64,000 nucleotides of DNA from Natrinema ejinorense (GTDB lineage: Archaea > Halobacteriota > Halobacteria > Halobacteriales > Natrialbaceae). The translations under genes and the position numbers were made by a program. The stretch covers positions 1,178,001 through 1,242,000 of the forward strand of contig NZ_NXNI01000001.1 in NCBI RefSeq assembly GCF_002494345.1, written 5' to 3'. The notes under the pieces were generated by a model. That model had not been told where the DNA came from. It ran no database searches and worked only from the letters and a program-made list of their open reading frames with translations. Below, one piece after another: positions 1-8,465 of this stretch (positions are counted from its first letter, which is position 1; each line of letters begins with the position of its first letter).

Positions 1-539
1 TCGGCGTTTTGCTGGCGCTCGACGCGTTCGACGTGCTCTAAGGTGTTCCGTAGCTGGACGACGAGCAGGGTCGTCCGGAGCCCCTCCTCGGGCGCGGTCA
101 CCCTGACGCTGAGCCGGCCGTCGTCGGTCCTGTTCGCGTCGAGAACCGCGGCTACGTCGTCGGTCTCGAACGTGTCGTAGGCGGTCCCCCGATCGCTGTA
201 GCGCCGGGCGGTGACCCCACTTTGTTCGCTCGTAGCCGCGAGCAACTCCTCGGTGTCGTCGCCGGTGACGGCGACCGTCGTCTGGTAGTCGTCGATCGAT
301 CCCGGATCGTACAGCGAGACGAGTCCGACCACCAGAAACGAGGAGAACCCCGCGATGAAGAGCTGGATCGCCAGCGCCAGCAGGATCGTCTTCTCCGAGC
401 GCAGCGACGCCAGTTCTCGGCGGGCGATGGCCCAGCGTGCACCCCAGCTCGAGCCGGCATCGACACCGCCGTCCGGTCGCGCCGGCGGGTTCGGCCCGCG
501 TCGAATCGACTCCCGATCGCGGTCGCGCTCACGCGACAA
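1..539 (-). CDS. ABC-2 type transporter permease, partial (3' end beyond window)
   Basis: Partial gene running off the left edge. The minus frame gives an Arg-rich start, then WAIARRELASLRSEKT and a membrane segment (ILLALAIQLFIAGFSSFLVV), then a soluble stretch. This is the layout of an ABC-2/NatB-type permease N-terminus, where the cytoplasmic WEIARRELxxxxR element precedes TM1. No ATG or GTG lies in frame between the preceding stop and the conserved part, so TTG at 539 is the best start; it overlaps the upstream permease-protease gene by 11 nt. It is the third gene of an ATPase-permease-permease operon. Substrate unknown. The start codon is uncertain, and the fold is inferred from the N-terminal 180 residues only. 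Confidence 0.7.
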   Translation of the reverse strand, partial: MSRERDRDRESIRRGPNPPARPDGGVDAGSSWGARWAIARRELASLRSEKTILLALAIQLFIAGFSSFLVVGLVSLYDPGSIDDYQTTVAVTGDDTEELLAATSEQSGVTARRYSDRGTAYDTFETDDVAAVLDANRTDDGRLSVRVTAPEEGLRTTLLVVQLRNTLEHVERVERQQNA

Positions 540-2382
540 GCCGGAACACCCCCAGGTTGTAGGTCACGTGGAGGACCGTCGCAGCGACGAGCCCGACGAC
601 GTAGCCGGCTCGACCGCGACTCGCCCCGAGCGCAGCGGTGACGGCCGTCACCGCATGTAAGCCAAGCGGTGCGAGGAAGACGAGCAGGAGTATCAGCGGA
701 TCGCTCGAGAGGGCGGGGCCGAAGGCGGCGGCGCCGACTGACAGTTCGGGCAGGCCGACGAACTGGACGACGTGGGTGACTTTCTCCCCGACGAAGAAAC
801 CGGCCCCCGAGAGCGCGCCGACGACGGCGGCCGTCCGCAGCGTCGGCTCGAACCGCGAGCGGGCGAAGCCGGCGTAGACGTGGATGCTCTTCGCGACCTC
901 CTCGATCGCTGCGGCGACGACGACGATGACGGGCAACGCGACGCCCTGTGGAACGACGAACAGGAGGGCAACGGCGATGAGCTGGCCCGCGAAGACGAAC
1001 GGAATGAAGAGGATCGACAGCAGAGGGATGCTCCACGAGCCGTGGATCCGCCTCGCGATCGCGTCGACGACTTTCGCCGGGATCGGCTTCTGTGCGAACA
1101 TGTCCTCCTCGCGGTAGACGCCGATCCCCAGCAGGAAGCAGACGGCCGCGCTGAGATAGAACGGACCGGTCGAAAACAGGTACTCCCCCAGTCGAACCGA
1201 CTCGTCTTGCAGGTCCATCACGACCAGCGTCAGCGGCGAGATCAGTGCGATCGGGTTCACCTCCGTGAAGACCGCCGGAATGAACGTATACGTCGTCAGC
1301 ACGACGCTGATCGTGACCGTCACGAACGTTAGCTCCTTGAACGAGCGGGCGAGCATCGCGCCGATGAACGTCGACGCCAGAAAGAGTACGGCGATCGGTA
1401 TCGCCCCGGCGACGGCCAACGGGCCGCCGCCGATTGCGACGGCGACAGCGACGACGACACCGACGAGTCCGAGCAGATACGGCAGCGTCTTTCCGGCGAC
1501 GATTTCGTAGCGCGACGCCGGTGACACCAACAGGAGTTCACCCCGCCGCTTGACCCGCTCGTCCATGATCGTGCTTCCGTAGGATTGGATGACGAAGTTC
1601 ATCGGCACGATGAACAGGAACGCGAGGACGAGCGATTTGAATGGGAACGGCGGCGCGATCGAGCCGGGCGTCTGCGCCGTCGTCGATCCGTCATCGACGG
1701 TCGGAACCTGCAGGGCCCCGTCTCCCCCGGTCTCGTCGGTACTGCGATCACCACCGCCGACGGTCGTCGATCCGTCTCCACTACCGCCACCAGCCCCCTT
1801 GTCGGGGCCGTCCCCAGCATCGGTTTCGTCCCCAGTGGTGACGCCGGAACCGGTCGCCCCGCCGGGATCGCGTTGCTGATACTCGATCGAAACGGAAACC
1901 GGATAGGCGGCCGCTCGATCGGATTCGTTCTCCATGAGCCTCGAGTTGTACGCCGTGATCGAGCCGCGAAACGCCTCGTAGGCGGCCGCGCCGTTGTCGC
2001 CGGCGTGTGTAATCCGCCCGCGTTGTGTCACCACGAGGTCGACGTTCGCCGGGTCCCCGTGCTCGCGTTCGACGTCCTCGAGCGGTATCGCCCGGAACTC
2101 CTCGCTTTCGACCGCGACGTCGTGATACTGACTGTCCTCGTCGACGCCGACGACGTAGAGTTCCCGCTCGAGACCGGGGCCGTCGTCGGCGACGGAAGCC
2201 CCCGCGACGCCGACCACGAGCACCATCGCGAGGAGTGTAAGTGCCGTCTTCCGGTCGACGGTGCCGAGGCTCCGGGAGACTTCCCAGCGGGCGATCCGGC
2301 TCGTGCGAGCGATGGTTCCCCGGAGCCAACGAGCGAACCGAAGCACGTGCGAGAGGAGCCGCTGCAGACGGCCGTCGCTCAC
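529..2382 (-). CDS. ABC-2 permease fused to PrsW-type intramembrane protease
   Basis: A 617-residue two-part membrane protein. Residues 1-45 are cytoplasmic, TM1 is about 47-66, and an extracytoplasmic domain with a Gly/Ser/Thr linker (about 150-235) follows. ABC-2 permease helices run to about 440, including the cytoplasmic motif TIMDERVKRRGELLLVSP. The C-terminal third carries PrsW-family glutamic/metallo-protease motifs: EEVAK (E494, E495, K498), GAGFFVGEK (FxxxE), LHAVTAV and VLHVTYN. All PrsW motifs are intact, so the protease may be active. The ATG overlaps the stop of the ATPase gene (ATGA). The likely role is ATP-driven export with processing or sensing of a membrane substrate. Permease and PrsW are known separately; their functional link is inferred. 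Confidence 0.85.
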   Translation of the reverse strand: MSDGRLQRLLSHVLRFARWLRGTIARTSRIARWEVSRSLGTVDRKTALTLLAMVLVVGVAGASVADDGPGLERELYVVGVDEDSQYHDVAVESEEFRAIPLEDVEREHGDPANVDLVVTQRGRITHAGDNGAAAYEAFRGSITAYNSRLMENESDRAAAYPVSVSIEYQQRDPGGATGSGVTTGDETDAGDGPDKGAGGGSGDGSTTVGGGDRSTDETGGDGALQVPTVDDGSTTAQTPGSIAPPFPFKSLVLAFLFIVPMNFVIQSYGSTIMDERVKRRGELLLVSPASRYEIVAGKTLPYLLGLVGVVVAVAVAIGGGPLAVAGAIPIAVLFLASTFIGAMLARSFKELTFVTVTISVVLTTYTFIPAVFTEVNPIALISPLTLVVMDLQDESVRLGEYLFSTGPFYLSAAVCFLLGIGVYREEDMFAQKPIPAKVVDAIARRIHGSWSIPLLSILFIPFVFAGQLIAVALLFVVPQGVALPVIVVVAAAIEEVAKSIHVYAGFARSRFEPTLRTAAVVGALSGAGFFVGEKVTHVVQFVGLPELSVGAAAFGPALSSDPLILLLVFLAPLGLHAVTAVTAALGASRGRAGYVVGLVAATVLHVTYNLGVFRLVA

Positions 2383-3293
2383 GCCTCCGTCCTCCCCGGT
2401 TCGCTCGCGACCTCGAGGAAGATTTCCTCGAGACTCGGTGTCTTCGTCTGGATGTCGGTCACCCGGCCCCCGTCCGATTCGACGCCCTCCCGGATGGCAT
2501 CGACGGCGGTCATGTCGCCGACGACGTGACGGATCTGCCCGTTCTCGCGCGTGACCTCGATCGGCGAGTGCCCGTCGACGGCGCGGCTCCCGTCGGCCGT
2601 CGCGTAGACGTGGTATTCGGTGCCGCCGTGGGCGTCCCGGATCTCCTCGAGGCTGCCCCGGGCGACGATCCGGCCGTCGTTCATGATGACGATCCGATCG
2701 CAGATGCTCTCGACGTGGAAGAGGTTGTGCGCGCTGAAGACGATCGTCTTCCCCTCGTCGCTCAGTTCGCGGGTGAACTCGATGATGTAGTTGGTCGTCA
2801 GCGGATCCAGCCCCGACGCCGGCTCGTCGAAGATCAACACGTCGGGATCGTTCACCAGGGCACGCGCGATCGCGACCTTCCGTTGCATCCCCTTGGACAT
2901 GTTGCCGATGCGCCGCTCGCGGTGCTCGAGGTCGAGGCGGTCCAGCGAGTCGTGGATCCGCTCCCGAGAGACGTCCGCGGGAACGTCGTAGAGGTCGGCG
3001 AAGAACTCGAGGTAATCGATCGCCGTCATCTCCTCGTAGAGCGGCGATTCCTCGGGGAGGAAGCCGAGCCGGCGCTGCATCGCGGGCTCGCCGGGCGTCT
3101 GTCCGGCGACGACGGCGGTGCCCGCCGTGGGTTCGATCAACCCTGCGAGCATCTTCAGCGTGGTCGTCTTACCCGCGCCGTTCGGACCCACGACGCCGAA
3201 GACCTCGCCGCGCTCGATTTCGAAGGAGCTCCCCTCGACCGCGGTAAATCCGCCGTACTCCTTCCGGAGGTCGTCTACCTCGAGTATGGCCAT
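2379..3293 (-). CDS. ABC transporter ATP-binding protein (NatA/CcmA-like)
   Basis: A 304-residue ATPase that energises the two downstream permeases. Walker A GPNGAGKT is at 36-43, the signature MSKGMQRK at 132-139 (the degenerate form usual in NatA-type exporters), Walker B with D-loop LIFDEPASGLD at about 153-163, and the H-loop His at 189 in SAHN. A C-terminal extension of about 85 residues after the ATPase core is typical of Na+/drug/lipid exporter ATPases. It is the first gene of a tightly overlapping operon. The start is set by MAILEVDDL at the usual N-terminus; about 190 bp of spacer separate it from the divergent SRPBCC gene. Confidence 0.92.
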   Translation of the reverse strand: MAILEVDDLRKEYGGFTAVEGSSFEIERGEVFGVVGPNGAGKTTTLKMLAGLIEPTAGTAVVAGQTPGEPAMQRRLGFLPEESPLYEEMTAIDYLEFFADLYDVPADVSRERIHDSLDRLDLEHRERRIGNMSKGMQRKVAIARALVNDPDVLIFDEPASGLDPLTTNYIIEFTRELSDEGKTIVFSAHNLFHVESICDRIVIMNDGRIVARGSLEEIRDAHGGTEYHVYATADGSRAVDGHSPIEVTRENGQIRHVVGDMTAVDAIREGVESDGGRVTDIQTKTPSLEEIFLEVASEPGRTEA

Positions 3294-3480
3294 TCGTTAG
3301 CCCGACGGAAGGAGTCAGCCAAGTAAAATCTAGCGGCTGACGACAGTCAAGATACGGTGATCGATGGCGCTCCCGAACCGCTCGTCCGCCTCCGAACCCC
3401 CGTTCGCGCCACAGCCGCTCGTCGACGCCGACGCTCCCACCGTGGCAACGCCCTTAGTCGCTGACCGCGTAGCAACGGCC

Positions 3481-3903
3481 ATGACTCGAGTCCGGACCAC
3501 GCGAACGGGAGACGGTCGCTGCCTCGAGGTGTCGCACGTCGTCGGGGTTCCGGCGTCCGACGCCTGGGACCCCCTCGTCGATACGACGCAGTGGCCGGCG
3601 TGGTCGCCGACCGTGATCGGCGTCGAGGCGACGGACCGCCGGGTTCGAGCCGACACGACCGGTCGGATCCGGGTTCCGGGCGTCTGGCTGCCGTTCAGGA
3701 TCACGTCGTGTACCGAGCGCCGGTGGGCCTGGCGCGTGGCGGGACTCCCCGCGACCGGCCATCGCGTCGACGATCTCGGGGACCACCGGTGTCGGATCGC
3801 GTTCGAGCTGCCGCTCTCGGGGTCGGGATACGTGCCGGTCTGTCTCCGCGCGCTCGAGAACCTCGAGGAGTTGCTCGACGACCGGGCAGCGATGGCTCAG
3901 TAG
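3481..3903 (+). CDS. SRPBCC (START/polyketide-cyclase-like) family protein
   Basis: A 140-residue protein with the helix-grip pattern of the SRPBCC superfamily. An N-terminal strand (CLEVSHVVGVPA) is followed by the helix-entry motif AWDPLVDTTQWPAWSPTV, alternating strands and a long C-terminal helix (LRALENLEELLDD). Such proteins bind hydrophobic ligands; the ligand here cannot be told. The frame is open further upstream to 3364, but ATG 3481 starts immediately before the first strand and is preferred. Single gene, divergent from the ABC operon and convergent with the alpha/beta hydrolase. Confidence 0.7.
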   Translation: MTRVRTTRTGDGRCLEVSHVVGVPASDAWDPLVDTTQWPAWSPTVIGVEATDRRVRADTTGRIRVPGVWLPFRITSCTERRWAWRVAGLPATGHRVDDLGDHRCRIAFELPLSGSGYVPVCLRALENLEELLDDRAAMAQ

Positions 3904-3960
3904 CAGCGAGCCGAAGACTGACCCGCGGGGCCACGACCGACGCCGCGAGACTGGCCCGTT

Positions 3961-4881
3961 CTACCCCGATCCGAGATGCTCGCGGAGCAGTGCGGTTACC
4001 CGGTCGGGTTCCTCGTGGAGCACCCAGTGACTCGCCGCGGGGAACATCTCGAGGCGGCTGTTGGAACAGAACCCCGCACTGTCGACCGCCAACGCGGGGA
4101 CGAGCGCGTCGTCGTCCTCGCCCCAGACCACGAGCGTCGGCGCATCGACCCGCTCGCGTGGCGGCGTCGATGGGTACCTCGTGGCCGCGCGATACCAGTT
4201 GAGCATCCCGGTGAGCGCGCCGTCTCGACCCCAGGCACGCCGGTAGGCGGCCACCTCGTCGTCGCCGAACGTTCCCGGTCGGGCCGTCCGCCGAAGCGCT
4301 CGCTCGAGCAGGCGGTAGTCGTCGTACCGACAGGCGAACTCGGGCAGCCACGGCAACTGGAAGCCGATCGCGTACCAGCTTCGACGCAGTTGCGCCGGGT
4401 TCGAGCGGAGTTGCCGGCGATAGGCGGTCGGATGCGGGGCGTTGACGATCCCGAGCCGATCGATCGCCTCGGGATACCGAAGCGCGAGTTCCCAGGCGAC
4501 CATCCCACCCCAATCGTGGCCGACCACGTGTGCGGCCGTTCGGCCCTCGCTTCGGATCAGGGCACGGACGTCTCGCGCGAGTTCTCGAGTGCGGTAGGCT
4601 CGTGCCCCCTGTGGTTTTTCGCTCAGATTGTACCCCCGCTGATCGGGAACGAGTACCCGGTAGCCGGCCTCGGCGAGCGGCGCGATCTGCTCCCGCCAGC
4701 CGTACCAGAACTCGGGAAAGCCATGGAGCAAGACGACCAGCGGATCGCTCTCGTCGCCGGCAGTGACGACGTTCAACTCGATTCCGTTGACGACGCGAGC
4801 GGTCGAGTCGATATCTATCGGTGCCGGAACGACGGACTCGATATCGAGTTCCGTGGGCATCGATCGCTGGTTCGATCCCAT
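3961..4881 (-). CDS. Alpha/beta hydrolase, epoxide hydrolase/haloalkane dehalogenase type
   Basis: A 306-residue alpha/beta hydrolase. The oxyanion motif HGFPEFW is at 53-59 and the nucleophile elbow GHDWGG at 121-126 has Asp123 as nucleophile, which marks the epoxide-hydrolase/dehalogenase branch rather than Ser esterases. An acidic residue in WGEDDDAL (253-260) and catalytic His285 (ASHWVLHEEP) complete the triad. A cap domain with Trp and Tyr residues lies between about 150 and 235. Substrate unknown. A second in-frame Met (residue 8) is a possible start. It is transcribed divergently from nirK across a 265 bp spacer. Confidence 0.88.
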   Translation of the reverse strand: MGSNQRSMPTELDIESVVPAPIDIDSTARVVNGIELNVVTAGDESDPLVVLLHGFPEFWYGWREQIAPLAEAGYRVLVPDQRGYNLSEKPQGARAYRTRELARDVRALIRSEGRTAAHVVGHDWGGMVAWELALRYPEAIDRLGIVNAPHPTAYRRQLRSNPAQLRRSWYAIGFQLPWLPEFACRYDDYRLLERALRRTARPGTFGDDEVAAYRRAWGRDGALTGMLNWYRAATRYPSTPPRERVDAPTLVVWGEDDDALVPALAVDSAGFCSNSRLEMFPAASHWVLHEEPDRVTALLREHLGSG

Positions 4882-5146
4882 CGGGTTTCCATGTGTCGCG
4901 AACGGTCGTCTCGGTTGGGTGATCGACCGGCAGAACTCGTTCCGGCGAGGACCGACTCGAGTGGCAGGTCCGCGGTGAGCGGCCGATCACCCGACGACAG
5001 GGGGCCGAAACCCGTGCTGGCCACACGGTCGACTGGATGGGTATTTAAATGACCACGATATACGGGGTTAGGCTGAATGGATTATTATGCTGTGGGAACC
5101 GTCGCGATGGTTGATCATATGTCCACCTCTATATCCAGATAGGACA

Positions 5147-6235
5147 ATGACCCAAACTCAAATCAGTCGACGACGGGCGATGCAGGCGATCGGGGCGACC
5201 GGCGCGCTGGCGGTTGCCGGCTGCCTCGGTGAAAGCGGAGCGGAGAACGACGCTGAAACCAACCAGTCGGCCGCTACAGACGGGCTGCCGGCAGCGAAGG
5301 CGGTCGACGTCGACCGGATCGCGCGGGATCCGACGGACATCCCCCCGCCGGTCGACTGGAACGAGCCCCGCGAGCACGACGTGACGGTCGAAACGGTTCG
5401 GCGGACGGCCGAGATCGAGCCCGGCGTCACGTTCGAGTACATGACCTTCGGCGGGCAGGTGCCGGGGCCGATGATCCGCGTCCGGCGCGGTGACCGCGTG
5501 AACCTCACGTTCGACGTCCCGGAGGACCTGAACATGGCGGCTCACAACATGGACTTCCACGCGGTCTACGGCCCCGGCGGCGGAGCCGAGGCGACCACGA
5601 TCGCACCCGGCGACGACCCGGCCCGGATCAGCTTCACCGCCGACTACGCCGGCGTGTTCATCTACCACTGTGCGATCCCGAACATGGATCAGCACATCAG
5701 TTCGGGGATGTTCGGCTCGATCCTCGTCGAGCCCGAAGACGGCCTCCCCGAGGTCGACCACGAGTACTACCTCGGCCAACACGAGATCTACACCGACGGC
5801 GACGTCGGCGAAGCCGGCCACCACAGCTTCGACTTCGACGCCATGCTCGAGGAGTCGCCGACCTACGTCGTCTTCAACGGCCAGGCCTACGGCTTCACCG
5901 AGAACGGCGTCGGGCCCATGACGGCCGAAACGGGCGACACCGCACGCGTGTACTTCGCCAACGGCGGGCCCAACCTGTTGAGCTCGCTTCACCCCATCGG
6001 CAACGTCTGGAGCCGCTACTACCGCGACGGCGACCTCCTCAGCGAGCCCGACCTGAACATCGAGACCGCGCCCGTCGCCCCCGGGACGACCACCGCCGGC
6101 GAGCTGGAGTTCCCCGTCCCCGGGCCGGTCAAAATCGTCGACCACGCGCTGACGCGGGCCACTCGCCGCGGTGCCCTCGCCGTCATCGACGTCGACGGCG
6201 AGCCCACTCGAGACATCTACGACGAGGACCCGTAA
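5147..6235 (+). CDS. nirK: Copper-containing nitrite reductase (NO-forming)
   Basis: A 362-residue periplasm-type enzyme that reduces nitrite to NO, the second step of denitrification. It starts with a Tat/lipoprotein signal (SRRRAMQ, lipobox AVAGC, Cys26), so it is exported folded and lipid-anchored. Two cupredoxin domains are seen. Type 1 copper ligands are His133, Cys175, His183 and Met188; type 2 ligands are His138, His174 and His333; the catalytic pair is Asp136 and His282. All are present. ATG 5147 is chosen because the Tat motif follows directly, although the frame is open from 5087. A cupredoxin gene follows 57 bp downstream, and the NO-reductase-like operon is about 0.9 kb further on. 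Confidence 0.95.
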   Translation: MTQTQISRRRAMQAIGATGALAVAGCLGESGAENDAETNQSAATDGLPAAKAVDVDRIARDPTDIPPPVDWNEPREHDVTVETVRRTAEIEPGVTFEYMTFGGQVPGPMIRVRRGDRVNLTFDVPEDLNMAAHNMDFHAVYGPGGGAEATTIAPGDDPARISFTADYAGVFIYHCAIPNMDQHISSGMFGSILVEPEDGLPEVDHEYYLGQHEIYTDGDVGEAGHHSFDFDAMLEESPTYVVFNGQAYGFTENGVGPMTAETGDTARVYFANGGPNLLSSLHPIGNVWSRYYRDGDLLSEPDLNIETAPVAPGTTTAGELEFPVPGPVKIVDHALTRATRRGALAVIDVDGEPTRDIYDEDP

Positions 6236-6292
6236 GGGATCCCGAACGGTCCTCCCGGACGGGGAACCGATGACTGACCACACACCACCACT

Positions 6293-6880
6293 ATGACGTT
6301 TATTTCCCGTCGCACCGTGCTTCGATCGGCAGCCTTCGCGGTCGGCATCGGCCTCGCGGGCTGTCTCGAAGACGTCGCCGACCGCTCGAGCGACGGCGAC
6401 GAGCAGCCGCCCGAGAACGCCGGCGAACCGGGGATCCCCGCCGAACGGATCACCGTTACGGCGAATTCTCGACCCAATCCCGAGTTCGAACCGCAGATCG
6501 TCCACGTCGTCCCCGGCGGGACCGTCGAGTGGCTCGTCGAGACCGGTCGCCACGATGTCACCGCCTACCACGAGGACGGCCACGGCCCGCACCGAACACC
6601 CGAGGGCATCGAGCCCTGGGGAAGCGACCGGCTGAGCGGCGTCGGCGCGGCCTACGAGCGCCCCTTCGAGACCGAGGGCGTCTACGACTACGTCGACACC
6701 CAGCAGGTCTGTACCTCCCACGAGGTCGCCGGCAACGTCGGCCGTATCGTGGTCGGCTGGCCCGACCCCGACGACGAACCCGCGATGGTCGACCCCCAGC
6801 CCGAACTCCCGTCGCAAGCCGCGCGAGCGATCGAGTTGTTCAACGAGGAAACTCGGCCGATCCTCGAGGAGGGGCCGTGA
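6293..6880 (+). CDS. Halocyanin-like cupredoxin lipoprotein with altered axial ligand
   Basis: A 195-residue secreted blue-copper-type protein with a twin-Arg N-terminus (SRRTVL) and lipobox LAGC (Cys24). The cupredoxin fold spans about 50-160. Copper ligand positions are His87 (GRHDVTAY), Cys140 and His143 (VCTSH). The position five after His143, where halocyanins and plastocyanins carry the axial Met (HxxxGM), is Asn148 (HEVAGN). The C-terminal 35 residues form an acidic and helical tail. It lies directly downstream of nirK and is a plausible electron donor to NirK or to the CuA enzyme. The Met to Asn change would be expected to alter redox potential; that is inference. Confidence 0.85.
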   Translation: MTFISRRTVLRSAAFAVGIGLAGCLEDVADRSSDGDEQPPENAGEPGIPAERITVTANSRPNPEFEPQIVHVVPGGTVEWLVETGRHDVTAYHEDGHGPHRTPEGIEPWGSDRLSGVGAAYERPFETEGVYDYVDTQQVCTSHEVAGNVGRIVVGWPDPDDEPAMVDPQPELPSQAARAIELFNEETRPILEEGP

Positions 6881-7073
6881 CGGTCGGCGTCCGGTCCGCG
6901 CGACCGTCGAGTCGACCCGGCGACGGACTACTGTAAATCATTGACGGCGCACCCGCGAACCGACTTGGGTTGCGCCGGGAAATCGGCCCAGGGGACCGGA
7001 GCGACGATCGCAGTTCGGTCCGAGGGTCGTCGCTGCGAACGGCGGCACTGACCGAATAAACGGCAGATATAGC

Positions 7074-7085
7074 CGAATATGTTCG
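7074..7085. promoter_or_regulatory. CGAA-N4-TTCG palindrome, probable NarO-type operator
   Basis: A perfect CGAA-TATG-TTCG inverted repeat 70 bp before the SCO1 start codon, followed by a weak TATA-like CTTTAG near 7117-7122. This half-site spacing is the one described, from memory of the literature, for NarO, the regulator of anaerobic denitrification genes in Haloferax volcanii. Its position in front of the NO-reductase-like operon supports anaerobic induction. I found no exact copy before nirK. Confidence 0.5.
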
Positions 7086-7154
7086 CCCCCTTCTAAGGGA
7101 GCGGGAATCCTGGCGGTGCTTTAGCGCACCGAACGACGAGGTTCAGTTACAACT

Positions 7155-7931
7155 ATGACCCCAACACCTACCCCAATCGACAGGCGAACGCTCCTGCGCG
7201 CGGCGGGCACGGCGGCGATCGGCGCATCCCTCGCGGGCTGTTCGCAACTGGGTCGGTCCAGCGAAGCGGAGGACTCCCTCGTGCTCGACCCGCCGGAGAA
7301 CCACGATCGGATCGCGGACGCGGACCTCCCGCACCCGATCTACGGGGAAGCGATTCCGGAGGCGACAGTCCCGGCCCCGCTGCACGACCGGACGGTCACG
7401 ACCACGGAGTTCACCGGGAAGCGCCACCTGATGCTGACGTTCATCTACACGAGCTGTACGACCGTCTGTCCCGGCCTGACCGCGGCCCTGCGGCGCGTCC
7501 AGGCCGATGCGATCGAGGAGGGGTACGCGGACGAGATCGCGTTCCTCCCGATCACCTTCGACCCCGAGCACGACACCGCCGAAGTCCTCGAGACCTACGG
7601 CAAGGACTACGGGGTAGACTTCGACGCCGACAACTGGTACTTCCTGCGGCCGGAGACGCCCGAGGACGCCGAGGCGGTCGTCGAAGACACGTTCGGCGTG
7701 GCGTTCGCACCGAGCGACGGGGGAGACGGTGACGGGATGAACGGAAGCGACGGAATGGGCGACGAGATGGACGACAGCAACGGCCACGGCGGCCACGCTC
7801 GCCACTTCGTCCACACGTCGTTGATCCTGATCGTGAACAAGGACGGTCTCGTCGAACGCTCCTACACGGGCGGCTCCCCCGGCGGGAACGAGATCGTCGA
7901 GAACGCCCGCACCGTCGTCGAGGGGTGGTGA
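7155..7931 (+). CDS. SCO1/SenC family copper chaperone lipoprotein
   Basis: A 258-residue exported copper chaperone that loads the CuA site of the downstream subunit II. It has a Tat-like signal with lipobox SLAGC (Cys29), the thioredoxin-fold copper motif CTTVC (Cys101, Cys105) and the partner His220 (FVHTSL). Between strands, residues about 188-217 form an insertion rich in Met, His, Gly and Asp that looks like an extra copper-collecting loop. It is the first gene of a six- or seven-gene operon, and the spacing to the next gene is only 3 nt. The full set of SCO ligands makes the assignment firm; its client is inferred from context. Confidence 0.92.
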   Translation: MTPTPTPIDRRTLLRAAGTAAIGASLAGCSQLGRSSEAEDSLVLDPPENHDRIADADLPHPIYGEAIPEATVPAPLHDRTVTTTEFTGKRHLMLTFIYTSCTTVCPGLTAALRRVQADAIEEGYADEIAFLPITFDPEHDTAEVLETYGKDYGVDFDADNWYFLRPETPEDAEAVVEDTFGVAFAPSDGGDGDGMNGSDGMGDEMDDSNGHGGHARHFVHTSLILIVNKDGLVERSYTGGSPGGNEIVENARTVVEGW

Positions 7932-7934
7932 GCC

Positions 7935-8465
7935 ATGCGCCGTCGAGAGGTCATCGCGGGTACCGCCGGCCTCGCCGCTCTCGGCGGCGGCGCGATCGCC
8001 GTCGGCGAGTGGAACCCCCTCGAGAGCGGCGCGGCCGTCGATCCGATCGAGCTCGAGACGATCGACGCGCCGGGGAGCGAGGCCGGAACCGCGACGGTGC
8101 CCGAACGCGGTCGGGTGACGTTCGTCGAACTGTTCGCCACCTGGTGTACCGTCTGTCAGGACATGATGGAACCGCTCGGGCAGGTCCACGACGATGTCGA
8201 CGCGGACGTCCAGTTCGTCTCGGCGACCGGCGAACCGATCGGGAACACCATCACCCGCGCGGACGTCGCGGACTGGTGGCGCGAGCACGACGGGACCTGG
8301 CCCGTCGCCCTCGACGCCGATCTCGAACTGACGGAAGCGCTCGACGCCTCGGGCGTCCCGTACGCGTTCGTCCTGGACGCGGACAACGTCGTGACCTGGT
8401 CCGGTCGGGGGCGGAAGTCGCCCGACGAGATCCGATCGGCCATCGACGACGCCGGAGGTGAGTGA
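7935..8465 (+). CDS. TlpA/ResA-like thioredoxin domain protein
   Basis: A 176-residue membrane-anchored or exported thioredoxin. The N-terminus MRRREVIAGTAGLAALGGGAI has a twin-Arg motif and hydrophobic segment but no lipobox Cys. The active site ATWCTVC places Cys71 and Cys74, and VPYAFVLDADN near 140-150 carries the fold's cis-Pro region. The likely job is keeping SCO1 and CuA cysteines reduced, fed by CcdA. It follows SCO1 by 3 nt and overlaps CcdA by 8 nt. Confidence 0.88.
   Translation: MRRREVIAGTAGLAALGGGAIAVGEWNPLESGAAVDPIELETIDAPGSEAGTATVPERGRVTFVELFATWCTVCQDMMEPLGQVHDDVDADVQFVSATGEPIGNTITRADVADWWREHDGTWPVALDADLELTEALDASGVPYAFVLDADNVVTWSGRGRKSPDEIRSAIDDAGGE

Noticed and set aside
152-1036. 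Arg-rich minus frame overlapping the permease-protease and permease genes
   Set aside because: Shadow frame; the real proteins are in other frames and show membrane and protease motifs.
3364-3480. N-terminal extension of the SRPBCC protein
   Set aside because: Pro/Ala-rich stretch unlike the fold; the first strand begins after ATG 3481.
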